Below are positions 35,033 to 44,156 of a DNA stretch of 64,000 nt, piece by piece. Position 1 is the stretch's first letter. Each line of letters begins with the position of its first letter. The notes below the pieces were generated by a model. The model did not search any database. It was not told where the DNA came from and saw only the letters and a program-made list of their open reading frames with translations. Source of the stretch: Chryseosolibacter sp036402115 (GTDB taxonomy: Bacteria; Bacteroidota; Bacteroidia; Cytophagales; Cyclobacteriaceae); NCBI GenBank assembly GCA_036402115.1, contig DASWTM010000215.1, positions 1 to 64,000 on the forward strand. Direction: 5' to 3'. The translations under genes were made by a program, and so were the position numbers.

Positions 35033-35964
35033 TGGAACACACTAAACCTGCCTTCCGAATCCTCTTACTCATCGTTTTGATGACGTTTTTTTCATGGGAT
35101 GTGTTTTGTCAACAGCGTGTCCAGTTTACACAATACATGTTTAACGGACTGGTGATCAATCCCGCGTATGCTGGTGCGGATGAAGCGTTGAGTATGACGT
35201 TCATCCAGCGGAGTCAATGGGCAGGGATTGAGAATGCGCCTGAAACGCAGACCTTATCGGCACACACGCTCTTCGGCAAACGTCATATCGGCCTCGGCCT
35301 CACCATTATTAACGATAAGATTGGCGTGCATAAAAATCTAAATGCACTCACCACTTACGCTTATCACCTTCAAGTGGCGGAAAAGTCATTTCTGTCAATG
35401 GGCTTGCAAGTAGGGATTAACAGGCGGAAGTCTGATTATGCATCGTTGATAGGTGGATCGACTTATGATCCGCGCCTTAATGATGTGACCATTGCAAAGA
35501 CATTTTTGGATTTTGGAATGGGAATTTATTTCCGGAGTCCGAAGTTTCACGCTGGCTTATCGATTCCAGAGCTCATTCCGGGCCGGTTTAACGTGAACGA
35601 TTCGTTGACGATCCAACTGAGTAAATCTCCATTTTTCCTTTTTAGTAAGTACCGGTTGCGCGCCAATGACTTTGTTGAATTTGAGCCCAGCGTGTTTCTT
35701 AAATATCAACAAGGACTTCCGTTCTCTTTTGATCTGAATGCCAACGTGATCTACCGCAGGGTGCTTACGCTCGGGCTTTCTTATCGGAAAGATGAATCCA
35801 TTGACTTCCTTCTTAAAGCGCAAATCACGCGGCAACTTCAGATTGGATATTCGTACGATCATCCGATCGGTCATATTTCGTTGTTGAGTAACGGCTCACA
35901 TGAGTTGATGGTACAATACGTATTTAGGTTTACCGAGAAAGACATAACGTCTCCGAGAAGATGA
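35029..35964 (+). CDS. PorP/SprF-family T9SS outer-membrane protein
   Basis: A 311-residue outer-membrane barrel of the PorP/SprF type. After the signal peptide (ending FCQQ), VQFTQYMFNGLVINPAYAGADEALSM is the family signature, and RSQWAGIENAPETQTLSAH follows as usual. SprF is needed in Flavobacterium for secretion of SprB, a giant adhesin with a type B tail; PorP/SprF proteins commonly sit next to such adhesins. Here it overlaps the giant HYR gene by 4 bases (ATGA), which fits a dedicated partner for its export. The next gene overlaps by 4 bases as well. Confidence 0.93.
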   Translation: MMEHTKPAFRILLLIVLMTFFSWDVFCQQRVQFTQYMFNGLVINPAYAGADEALSMTFIQRSQWAGIENAPETQTLSAHTLFGKRHIGLGLTIINDKIGVHKNLNALTTYAYHLQVAEKSFLSMGLQVGINRRKSDYASLIGGSTYDPRLNDVTIAKTFLDFGMGIYFRSPKFHAGLSIPELIPGRFNVNDSLTIQLSKSPFFLFSKYRLRANDFVEFEPSVFLKYQQGLPFSFDLNANVIYRRVLTLGLSYRKDESIDFLLKAQITRQLQIGYSYDHPIGHISLLSNGSHELMVQYVFRFTEKDITSPRR

Positions 35965-37550
35965 GGAAAGTATCTGCCATTGGGATCATTATTCTTGCTT
36001 TCTTAAGCGTGAGCAACGCTGTTGCACAAGAGACTGTTTTTGCGTTGCTCAAGTCTGACAAGAAACGGGCAGATGAGTACTTCCAGGAAAAGAATTTTGA
36101 AAATGCATTGCGATATTATTCGGCAGCGGCAAAAGGGCCTCATTTAAATCCGGTCATCTCACTCCAGATCGCTGAAAGCAATTTTCATTTAAAGAAGTAT
36201 AAGCAGGCGATCCACGCGTATGAAGCACATCTTACGGCCGGGCATCACCTTCCGGAAACGGCTCGCTTAAAACTTGCTGAGTCGCATGCGTCAATGGGTG
36301 AGTACGCAAAAGCAATCGGTCATTTCCGCGAGTACCTTAAGCAGCACAGTGATGATGCGGTAGTGTTGAAGAAAGTCTGGCAACTTACCAACATACGCTT
36401 CCTTTATGAGGACTCGGCTCACTTTGCGGTGCGCCCGTTGAAACTCAATTCAAACGAGGGCGAAATGCAGGTCGTACCATTTGAGAATGGTTTTCTGTTT
36501 TTATCGAACAGGAAAGAAACACGCGTGGTGGAAAAAATTGACGGCACTACCAATAAGCCGTTTTATCGTCTGTTCTTTGCACGGGCGTTTGCCGATTCAT
36601 CGCTTACCGGATCAACGCAGTTTGGCCGTCCACTGAAGTATACCAAAGCGGTCTTCAAGTTTCATCCCGGCCCTTTCGCATTCTTTGGTCATGAGAAAAA
36701 GATGGTGGTCACCATGCTCGAAAAACAGTCCGGATTAGCCTTCGCAGAGCGTGAGCAGAATGATTGGAAACTTGTATCCGAATTTCCCTTCAACAGTCAT
36801 TCCTACTCGATTACCGATCCATCCATCAGTGAAGATGGCACAGTGCTATATTTTTCTTCTGACATGCCCGGTGGCTTCGGAGGTAAGGATCTATATCGTT
36901 CAACGTTTGTGAATGGTCGATGGACGAAGCCCGAAAATCTTGGCGAAGCAATCAATACAAAATTTGATGAGATATCACCGTTTCTTCATCAAGGGAGAAC
37001 ATTGTATTTTTCTTCGACCGGCCAACCCGGTATGGGTGGTCTTGACATTTTCAAGGCAGAGGTGCTGTCTGATGGATTTGATGAGCCAAAAAATCTCGGC
37101 TATCCGGTAAACTCACCGTCTGATGATTTTGGGATTAGTCTGGATGCAACTGGCAGGAAGGGTTGGTTTACGTCAAACCGTGTTGGGGGAGAGTTCGATG
37201 ACGACCTTTTTGAATTTGATATGGATTTGCAGATCTATCCGCTGGTGATTGATGGCACGCTGCGATTTAAAGAGTCCAGCATCAGCGATTCGGCCTCGCT
37301 CCAGAATTTTGGTCGTGCGAAACTGTATGTCATTGATGCGATTCGGAATGCTGTCGTGTTTGAACAATCTACAGACAGCAATGGAAAATTCGCGATCACA
37401 ATTCCCTATTTCAGTTTGTATAAAATTCGTGTGCTGGGCGAAGATCAGCACGAGAATATTGTTTCACTGGAGTTACCAAAACATAGAACTGAACATACCA
37501 CACACGACATTGTGGTAGTAAAAGATGTATTTAAGTCACCCGACAAATAA
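35961..37550 (+). CDS. TPR/PD40 protein, PorE-like but without an OmpA domain
   Basis: A 529-residue exported protein with a signal peptide ending AVAQ. TPR repeats lie at about 28-140, PD40 (WD40-like) blades at about 165-410 (DGTVLYFSSDMPGGFGGKDLYR, GRTLYFSSTGQPGMGGLDIF, SLDATGRKGWFTSNR), and a carboxypeptidase-regulatory-like beta domain at about 420-520. PorE of Porphyromonas has the same order but ends in an OmpA-like peptidoglycan-binding domain, which is missing here. Its GTG-free ATG overlaps the PorP/SprF stop by 4 bases. It may connect the exported adhesin or its channel to the periplasm. Confidence 0.82.
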   Translation: MRKVSAIGIIILAFLSVSNAVAQETVFALLKSDKKRADEYFQEKNFENALRYYSAAAKGPHLNPVISLQIAESNFHLKKYKQAIHAYEAHLTAGHHLPETARLKLAESHASMGEYAKAIGHFREYLKQHSDDAVVLKKVWQLTNIRFLYEDSAHFAVRPLKLNSNEGEMQVVPFENGFLFLSNRKETRVVEKIDGTTNKPFYRLFFARAFADSSLTGSTQFGRPLKYTKAVFKFHPGPFAFFGHEKKMVVTMLEKQSGLAFAEREQNDWKLVSEFPFNSHSYSITDPSISEDGTVLYFSSDMPGGFGGKDLYRSTFVNGRWTKPENLGEAINTKFDEISPFLHQGRTLYFSSTGQPGMGGLDIFKAEVLSDGFDEPKNLGYPVNSPSDDFGISLDATGRKGWFTSNRVGGEFDDDLFEFDMDLQIYPLVIDGTLRFKESSISDSASLQNFGRAKLYVIDAIRNAVVFEQSTDSNGKFAITIPYFSLYKIRVLGEDQHENIVSLELPKHRTEHTTHDIVVVKDVFKSPDK

Positions 37551-37561
37551 CCTGAAGGAAA

Positions 37562-39640
37562 ATGAGGATTGATTGTAAACTTTTTCGGGCGTTGCGACCA
37601 GTTAAGTCGCGACCGTACTGCCTAGCGCTCTTTCTATTGCTAACGAATTTAATTTATCTCCACGCCCAGGATAAGCATGTCGTACAGATCAAGACATTCG
37701 ATCACCAACTAAAACCGTTGGGAAATATCGAAGTATCGCTGAATGATAAGCCATTCATCGCAGTCAATGCAAAAGGTTCTGCTTTCACTGAGCTTGTCGA
37801 TAGCGATCTACCACCGAAGGCAGTAAAAATCAAAAATGAGGAGCTTGAAGCGGAGTCATGGAATTATAGCAGGGGAGTAGTTGAGATAATTGTGCGCAAA
37901 AAGAGTTTTAAGGTTTACCTCTGGTCTGTGCGCGATCAGTCCAACAACGTTTTGCCGGGGCTGAAGGTGGATTTCAAAGGCCGAAAGTCGCACGCGCTTG
38001 TCGCCAGTTCTTCTGGATACTTTTCGATTCCGTTGGCATTAGACGAGAAGTTTACCTCCGTCAATCAGTTTACCGTACCGGGATATACTCCAGTGAAATT
38101 TCAGTTGGGAGATCGTGAGAATGTTCTCTACGTAGAAGTCGTGAAGCCTGCCGTTGCCGAAGTTCAGGAACCAGTTCAAAAGGTTACTAAAGAATACTTC
38201 AAGGACTTTGACATGGCTATGCTCGATTCCATTCAGTCGTTGACCGTGTTTTATGCTGTGTTTAAAAATTTTCAAATCAAAGACCTTTCAGACGCTCAAA
38301 AGAAAAGAATTGATAGCAAATTCAACCAGTTGGTAAAGCAACTGGAAGATTCTGTAAGAAGGACTGAAGTAATTGTCGGAAAAATTTCGGATTCATCTTT
38401 TGTGAAGGATGATCTTGCCTATCTTCTGGAACAGGCACGGGAAGAAAGCCAGACACTTGAAGCGCAACGGGCTGATTTCGATGCAAAGATCAAGATCATT
38501 TCTGACAAGCTTGCTTCCGGAATTGGCAGTCTCGACCAGCAAACGCGCAACAAGTTGTTGTCTGACCTTACCTTACTTGAAACTCTGCTAAAGGAAAATG
38601 AAAGCAGGTTCTTTAAAAATCAGAACGACTACCGGGCAATTATTAACTCACTTAAAGAACGTTTCTTTGATTTTTCCGATCTCGAAAACAGACTTTCTGA
38701 AAGTGAGCTGCAACGCCTGGAGGAACAGCGGATCTTCCGTCAGCGTTTGTTGATTATTGTTTCCATTGCGGCACTTTTTGCCATACTGATTGTCATTCTG
38801 ATCCGGTTCAGTATCAAACTTCGCAAGCAGAAGATCCAGCTTGAAGAAGCAAACGCTGAGATCAAGCGGATGAATGAGAATCTTGAGATCTTGGTCTATG
38901 TTCGGACAAAACTTTTGGCCGAGGCCCACAAGGAACTTGATACGTTCTTGTACCGAGCCTCACACGATCTGCGCTCACCAGTTTGCTCTATCATTGGTTT
39001 GTGCAATATCGCGAGCACGTTGCTGCCGACAGGTGAGTCCAAGGAGCTTATCGACCGCGTTGTAATGACCACTGAGAACATGGATAAGCTTCTGAAGAAA
39101 TTGAGCCTCATCAGCGAGATCAATCAACCTAGTGATTATTCGGAAATCCGGTTGATCGAAGTTATTACATCCATTGAAGATCGCTTCAAGATGTTTATTC
39201 GGGAGAATAATGTCCAGTTCAATGTAAATTGTTCGGTAGACGTCTCTGTGAATTCATATCCAAACCTGGTTGGAGCTATCCTTACGAACGTCATCGAGAA
39301 CGCTTTATACTACAGTTCGATAAAGCCTCGAAGCAAAGCGATCGTTGACATCACCGCAACCGTGGAAGATAATCGTGTTGTTGTAACGGTACAGGACAAC
39401 GGAATCGGAATGGATGAGCATATTCAGCCGCGGATTTTTGATATGTTTTTCAAAGGCAACACGAGATCGAAGGGAAATGGTCTTGGACTTTATATTGTGA
39501 ATAAATCGCTTCAGACGCTGGAAGGTGAAATTAAAGTGGAGTCCGTGGTAAATGAGTTCTCCAGATTTATTATTTACCTGCCCACGAATCTGGCTCCAGT
39601 GAAGAATCCCCAGATGATCGAGGAGCTGCAGGAAGCTTAG
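37562..39640 (+). CDS. Membrane sensor histidine kinase of the HYR operon
   Basis: A 692-residue kinase. A signal peptide (LALFLLLTNLIYLHAQ) is followed by a periplasmic part with carboxypeptidase-regulatory-like beta regions (about 38-205) and a long coiled coil (about 240-390), one membrane helix (about 395-416), a second coiled coil, HisKA with His468 in RASHDLRSP, and an ATPase domain (DNGIGMD, NGLGLYIV). No receiver is fused or encoded nearby. It starts 11 bases after the PorE-like gene. The periplasmic part could report on adhesin export; that is inference from the operon. Confidence 0.87.
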   Translation: MRIDCKLFRALRPVKSRPYCLALFLLLTNLIYLHAQDKHVVQIKTFDHQLKPLGNIEVSLNDKPFIAVNAKGSAFTELVDSDLPPKAVKIKNEELEAESWNYSRGVVEIIVRKKSFKVYLWSVRDQSNNVLPGLKVDFKGRKSHALVASSSGYFSIPLALDEKFTSVNQFTVPGYTPVKFQLGDRENVLYVEVVKPAVAEVQEPVQKVTKEYFKDFDMAMLDSIQSLTVFYAVFKNFQIKDLSDAQKKRIDSKFNQLVKQLEDSVRRTEVIVGKISDSSFVKDDLAYLLEQAREESQTLEAQRADFDAKIKIISDKLASGIGSLDQQTRNKLLSDLTLLETLLKENESRFFKNQNDYRAIINSLKERFFDFSDLENRLSESELQRLEEQRIFRQRLLIIVSIAALFAILIVILIRFSIKLRKQKIQLEEANAEIKRMNENLEILVYVRTKLLAEAHKELDTFLYRASHDLRSPVCSIIGLCNIASTLLPTGESKELIDRVVMTTENMDKLLKKLSLISEINQPSDYSEIRLIEVITSIEDRFKMFIRENNVQFNVNCSVDVSVNSYPNLVGAILTNVIENALYYSSIKPRSKAIVDITATVEDNRVVVTVQDNGIGMDEHIQPRIFDMFFKGNTRSKGNGLGLYIVNKSLQTLEGEIKVESVVNEFSRFIIYLPTNLAPVKNPQMIEELQEA

Positions 39641-39783
39641 TTGTTGTTTATGTTTTGAAGTTCCATCGGACAGACGCGTTCGACATTAATTACTTTTTTA
39701 TTTATTTCTCGGAACATCGCGCCTATTTTTTTACATTCTGGTCATAATTACCTTAGGGCAGTTACTTAAACACACCAGAACCA

Positions 39784-41331
39784 ATGAAATATGCCTTCCA
39801 TGTGATTTTGCTAGCGCTAGCATTCAGCGGTTGTCGCCCGAATGAAATGACAGAACAGTCTACGACAGATTCCACAACTTATACAGAACCACATCGCCCG
39901 CAGTTTCATTTTTCTCCACGAGCTAATTGGATGAACGATCCTAATGGTCTTGTTTACCACAATGGAGAATATCATCTTTTTTATCAATACTATCCGGATG
40001 GCATGAAGTGGGGACCGATGCACTGGGGGCACGCAATCAGTAAAGATCTTTATCATTGGGAACACCTGCCGATTGCATTATTCCCCGACAGCCTCGGTTT
40101 AATTTTTTCTGGTAGTGCGGTGGTTGATGCCAACAATACATCCGGCTTTGGCACAAAGGAAAATCCGCCACTCGTTGCCATTTTTACCTATCACTCGATG
40201 GAGAGAGAGAAAGCAGGAAAAACAGATTATCAGAACCAGGGAATCGCTTACAGCACTGACAATGGACGCACGTGGAAGAAGTACGAAAATAACCCGGTGC
40301 TAAAAAATCAGGGTATCAAGGATTTTCGCGACCCAAAAGTATTCTGGCATTCGCCATCTTCACGATGGGTGATGACGCTTGCTGTAAAAGATCATATTGA
40401 GTTTTGGAATTCAGGTGATCTGAAATCATGGAGTAAGCTAAGCGATTTTGGAATTGACTACGGAGGACACGGTGGCGTTTGGGAATGTCCTGACCTTTTT
40501 GAAGCGCAGGTGGATGGCAGTTCTGAAAAACGTTGGGTGTTGCTGGTGAGTATTAATCCGGGTGGGCCTAACGGGGGTTCCGCTACGCAATACTTCATTG
40601 GCGACTTTGACGGAAAAACGTTTACGACAAGCGCTGATAAAGCAGATTCAATTTGGATTGATTATGGTCCCGACAATTATGCAGGCGTGACGTTTTCCAA
40701 TATTCCCAACAATCGCAAAATATTTTTGGGTTGGATGAGTAATTGGGACTATGGGCAGGAAGTTCCAACCACCCCGTGGCGAAGTGCCAACACTATCCCA
40801 CGCGATATTTCGCTTGCCAAATTTGGTGACAAGGTTTACGTTCGGTCAACGCCTTCGCGCGAGATTGAATCAATCGCAACGACATCCGTCACCTTGAAAG
40901 ACACTGAAGTAAAGGATTCACTAGTGCTGACAAATCCACAGCTGAATGCCAGCCTCTCCGTTGTATCAGCCACGGTCGATGCCAAAGATTTTTCATTCGT
41001 TCTGTCGAATGAGAATGGTGAAGAAGTTGTTGTAGGATTTGAAAAGAGTTCAAATCGGTTTTATATCGATCGAAGTAAAACCGGCAAGAATGACTTTGCT
41101 GCAAAGTATCCGCTCCGTGTATATGCACCGCGGTTCGCCACGTCTGATAAAGTGAAGGTAACCATGATTACCGATGTGTCGTCTGTTGAGGTTTTCTTTG
41201 ACGATGGCATTTCGGTTTTGAGCGCCCTTTATTTCTCGAATGACCCGTTATCGAAGTTAACGCTTCATGCACCGGCAGCCATCAATGTTTCCGGAATCAA
41301 AGCGATGCCCTTAAAATCAGTGTGGAGATAA
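39784..41331 (+). CDS. GH32 fructan hydrolase, lipoprotein
   Basis: A 515-residue glycoside hydrolase of family 32 that releases fructose from levan, inulin or sucrose. The lipobox FSGC (Cys17) places it on the membrane. The nucleophile Asp52 is in WMNDPNG, the transition-state residue in FRDPK (182-184), and the acid/base Glu234 in WECPDLF. A C-terminal beta-sandwich follows. The next gene is a fructokinase-type enzyme 19 bases later. Together they can take fructan from outside the cell to fructose phosphate. Whether inulin or levan is preferred cannot be read from the sequence. Confidence 0.94.
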   Translation: MKYAFHVILLALAFSGCRPNEMTEQSTTDSTTYTEPHRPQFHFSPRANWMNDPNGLVYHNGEYHLFYQYYPDGMKWGPMHWGHAISKDLYHWEHLPIALFPDSLGLIFSGSAVVDANNTSGFGTKENPPLVAIFTYHSMEREKAGKTDYQNQGIAYSTDNGRTWKKYENNPVLKNQGIKDFRDPKVFWHSPSSRWVMTLAVKDHIEFWNSGDLKSWSKLSDFGIDYGGHGGVWECPDLFEAQVDGSSEKRWVLLVSINPGGPNGGSATQYFIGDFDGKTFTTSADKADSIWIDYGPDNYAGVTFSNIPNNRKIFLGWMSNWDYGQEVPTTPWRSANTIPRDISLAKFGDKVYVRSTPSREIESIATTSVTLKDTEVKDSLVLTNPQLNASLSVVSATVDAKDFSFVLSNENGEEVVVGFEKSSNRFYIDRSKTGKNDFAAKYPLRVYAPRFATSDKVKVTMITDVSSVEVFFDDGISVLSALYFSNDPLSKLTLHAPAAINVSGIKAMPLKSVWR

Positions 41332-41350
41332 GATCGGATAATCCATTGTT

Positions 41351-42256
41351 ATGAAAGTACTGGCGTTTGGAGAAATTCTTTGGGATGTAATTGAGGGCAA
41401 CGAACACCTGGGAGGTGCACCATTTAATTTTGCTGCACACAGTGCGCAATGCGGCAATGAATCTTATATCGTTTCCCGGCTCGGAGTCGATCCACTCGGG
41501 ATCCGTGCATACAATCAATGCAAGTCGCACGGTGTTGGTCAGGCATTCATTCAATGGGATGAAAAATATCCGACCGGAACTGTAAATGTCACCTTAACAA
41601 ACGGTCAACCGGATTATGTTATCCATGAAGACGTTGCCTACGATTTTATTAATGGAGCGCCTATAGTACCCGGTATTAAAAATCTTCAACCGGATGTTTT
41701 TTATTTCGGTTCGCTCGCACAACGCAAAGAGGTTTCGGCAACTGCGCTTGACCTGCTTATCGCAAACCTGGATTGTAAATACATTTTTTATGATGTCAAC
41801 CTTCGGAAGTCAGGCTATTCGGAGTTAATCATTCGGAATTCCCTTAAAGTTTGCAACGTGTTTAAGCTGAACAACGAGGAATTACCAGTTATCTCGAAAA
41901 TTCTCACGGGGAAGGCGATGGTAATGGAAGAGTTTATGCGCACGCTGTCTCACATGTTTCCGAAGATGAGGCTTATTATTGTTACCGCAGCGGAGAAGGG
42001 ATGCTACTTGTTTGAAGTGGGCAAAGGGTTGGTTTCAGTACCAGGCGTTCCGGTGAAGGTGGCAGATGCTGTTGGTGCGGGCGATGCGTTCAGTGCTGCA
42101 TTTATGCACATGCTCGGAAACTATGGTGACCCACTCGTGGCTGCGCGTGTAGCCAATAGGGTTGGAGCATTTGTGGCAAGTCAGCACGGACCTATTCCTG
42201 AGTACCCGGCCGGGATTAAAGATATGCTGGACGGGAAGGTAAAGGTAACGGGCTGA
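41351..42256 (+). CDS. PfkB-family sugar kinase, likely fructokinase
   Basis: A 301-residue ribokinase-type enzyme. GEILWDVIEGNEHLGGAPFNFAAH is the N-terminal PfkB signature with the sugar-binding part, and DAVGAGDAFSAAFMH holds the anion hole and catalytic Asp. Next to GH32 it most likely phosphorylates fructose with ATP. It starts 19 bases after the hydrolase and is cotranscribed with it. A sugar transporter gene is not present, so uptake must be encoded elsewhere. Confidence 0.88.
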   Translation: MKVLAFGEILWDVIEGNEHLGGAPFNFAAHSAQCGNESYIVSRLGVDPLGIRAYNQCKSHGVGQAFIQWDEKYPTGTVNVTLTNGQPDYVIHEDVAYDFINGAPIVPGIKNLQPDVFYFGSLAQRKEVSATALDLLIANLDCKYIFYDVNLRKSGYSELIIRNSLKVCNVFKLNNEELPVISKILTGKAMVMEEFMRTLSHMFPKMRLIIVTAAEKGCYLFEVGKGLVSVPGVPVKVADAVGAGDAFSAAFMHMLGNYGDPLVAARVANRVGAFVASQHGPIPEYPAGIKDMLDGKVKVTG

Positions 42257-42437
42257 CCGGAATGCCACCTCACGTTGCAATCAAACGCGCTTTTTGTGTG
42301 ATGCTCGCCTGTTACATTTTTGCCCCCAGATTTTAACATTCGATGCCCGCAGGTTATCATTAACATCTCCACTTCGAGCGATTTGCAGCCCATAGTACAA
42401 ATGACTTCCGTGTAACTTACCTTCAACAATACTCACG

Positions 42438-44078
42438 ATGAAGGGATTTCTTATTGCGATCGTACTTTTTCTTCCTTTTACAAGTGACGCACAGCGCTAC
42501 GAAGCTGAAAATGCAACACTGTCAGGGGGCGCAACAAAACAATCAAGTCAGGCCAGGTCGGGGGGCCAGTTCGTTGCGCAAAACGAGGGGTCATTAACCT
42601 GGACGGTTTCTATCGCCACGGAAGGCTTTTACAGGATTATCCTCAATGCTGCTGCACCGGATGGCGACAAGGTTAATGTCTTTTCGATTGGCGATAATGC
42701 GATGGACTTTTCTTCCTCGGGCTCAGCATATTCTTCGACCCCTCTCGTTTCCTCATTACGTATGCCAGCAGGTACCCATACCGTTAAAATTTCGAAATCC
42801 TGGGGATACATCAATATTGATTTTATCGAATTTCAGCGCGTCAGTTCCGATCCACGTTTTGCAATTAATGAACAACTTGTAACACCTGCACCCATTGACA
42901 ATGTCCTGCGCCTTTATCAGTTTCTGCGTGATAACTATGGAAGAAGGATTATTTCAGGCGTAATGACATTAAACACCTTTGATGAAACCGCCTGGCTTAA
43001 AACAAACACGGGGAAGGAACCCGCTCTCATCGGCCTTGATTTCATGCATAGTGGGCGGAATTACAATTGGTACAACGACAAACAACCTATCGAGGATGCT
43101 AAAGCGTATTACGAGCGAAACGGAATTCCGGCAATCTGTTGGCACTGGCGAGACCCTTCGCGTGCAACGGAAGAATTTTATACGACAAAGACAGCATTTG
43201 ATGTCAGCAAGGTATTCGAGCCAACGTCTCCCGAGTATCTGGCAATCATCGCAGACATCGATTACATCTCAGGCCTTTTGAAAGAATTGCATAACGCCAA
43301 TGTGCCGGTGATCTGGAGGCCGCTGCATGAGGCTGCTGGCGGATGGTTCTGGTGGGGTGCCAAGGGACCAGAGCCCTGCAAAAAGCTATTTCAGGTAATG
43401 TACGATCGAATGGTGAACCATCACGGTTTGAAAAATCTGATTTGGGTGTGGACGCGTGAACCGAACGATAACGGCTGGTATCCTGGCGATGCGTATGTCG
43501 ACATCGTTGGACGAGACCTTTATAAAGACGGGGTACACAGCTCGCACGCTCTGGAATGGAACGCGATGAATGAGGTGTATGGAAAGAAGAAATTAATCAC
43601 CCTGAGCGAATGTGGGTCTTTCCCTGATCCGGATAACCTGGCTACCGATGGAGCAGCATGGTCGTGGTTTATGCCGTGGTATGGATCGTTTGTTCGCGAT
43701 GCAAAGTACAATTCACTCGACTTATGGAAGAAGACAATGAATCACGAATATGTCATTACGCTGGATGAAATGCCTGACTTGAAAACGTATGAAGCTGTCG
43801 TTCATCCGCCAGCCCCGGAGCCGGATCCGATTCTGTCTGTTGAACTCATTCATGAAGAAGATGCTACGTGGCTCTTTCCTACGATCGTTACCGATCGGTT
43901 ATACATTGAGAGTAAACATGAAATCGGTCCGATCCGGGTTTACAATGCTGCAGGTGTCGAATTACAATCTTTAACAGCAAAATCAACCAACGCGATAATT
44001 TCGTTCGCAAGCGAGGGAAAGGGTATGTACTTTGTGAAGATCAGGAATCGGCCCGCTGTTAAAGTCTTCAAACGGTAG
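42438..44078 (+). CDS. GH26 beta-mannanase with CBM and T9SS type A tail
   Basis: A 546-residue secreted enzyme. The signal peptide ends SDAQ, a CBM35/CBM6-like module (YEAENATLSGG to INIDFIEF) lies at about 20-134, the GH26 catalytic domain at about 145-455, and a T9SS type A sorting domain at about 465-546 (RVYNAAGVELQSL and FVKIRNRPAVKVFKR). The acid/base Glu298 is in WRPLHEAAGGWFWWG and the nucleophile Glu391 in TLSECGS. It should be exported by T9SS and act on mannan. Compared with the GH26 at 21.9 kb it has the added module and tail. Confidence 0.92.
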   Translation: MKGFLIAIVLFLPFTSDAQRYEAENATLSGGATKQSSQARSGGQFVAQNEGSLTWTVSIATEGFYRIILNAAAPDGDKVNVFSIGDNAMDFSSSGSAYSSTPLVSSLRMPAGTHTVKISKSWGYINIDFIEFQRVSSDPRFAINEQLVTPAPIDNVLRLYQFLRDNYGRRIISGVMTLNTFDETAWLKTNTGKEPALIGLDFMHSGRNYNWYNDKQPIEDAKAYYERNGIPAICWHWRDPSRATEEFYTTKTAFDVSKVFEPTSPEYLAIIADIDYISGLLKELHNANVPVIWRPLHEAAGGWFWWGAKGPEPCKKLFQVMYDRMVNHHGLKNLIWVWTREPNDNGWYPGDAYVDIVGRDLYKDGVHSSHALEWNAMNEVYGKKKLITLSECGSFPDPDNLATDGAAWSWFMPWYGSFVRDAKYNSLDLWKKTMNHEYVITLDEMPDLKTYEAVVHPPAPEPDPILSVELIHEEDATWLFPTIVTDRLYIESKHEIGPIRVYNAAGVELQSLTAKSTNAIISFASEGKGMYFVKIRNRPAVKVFKR

Positions 44079-44156
44079 GGCTATGCTCCGTTCATAACAA
44101 GTCAATAGAATTGTAATATTGATTTCTTAACTTTAACGAGGTTTGATCTACCTGTT

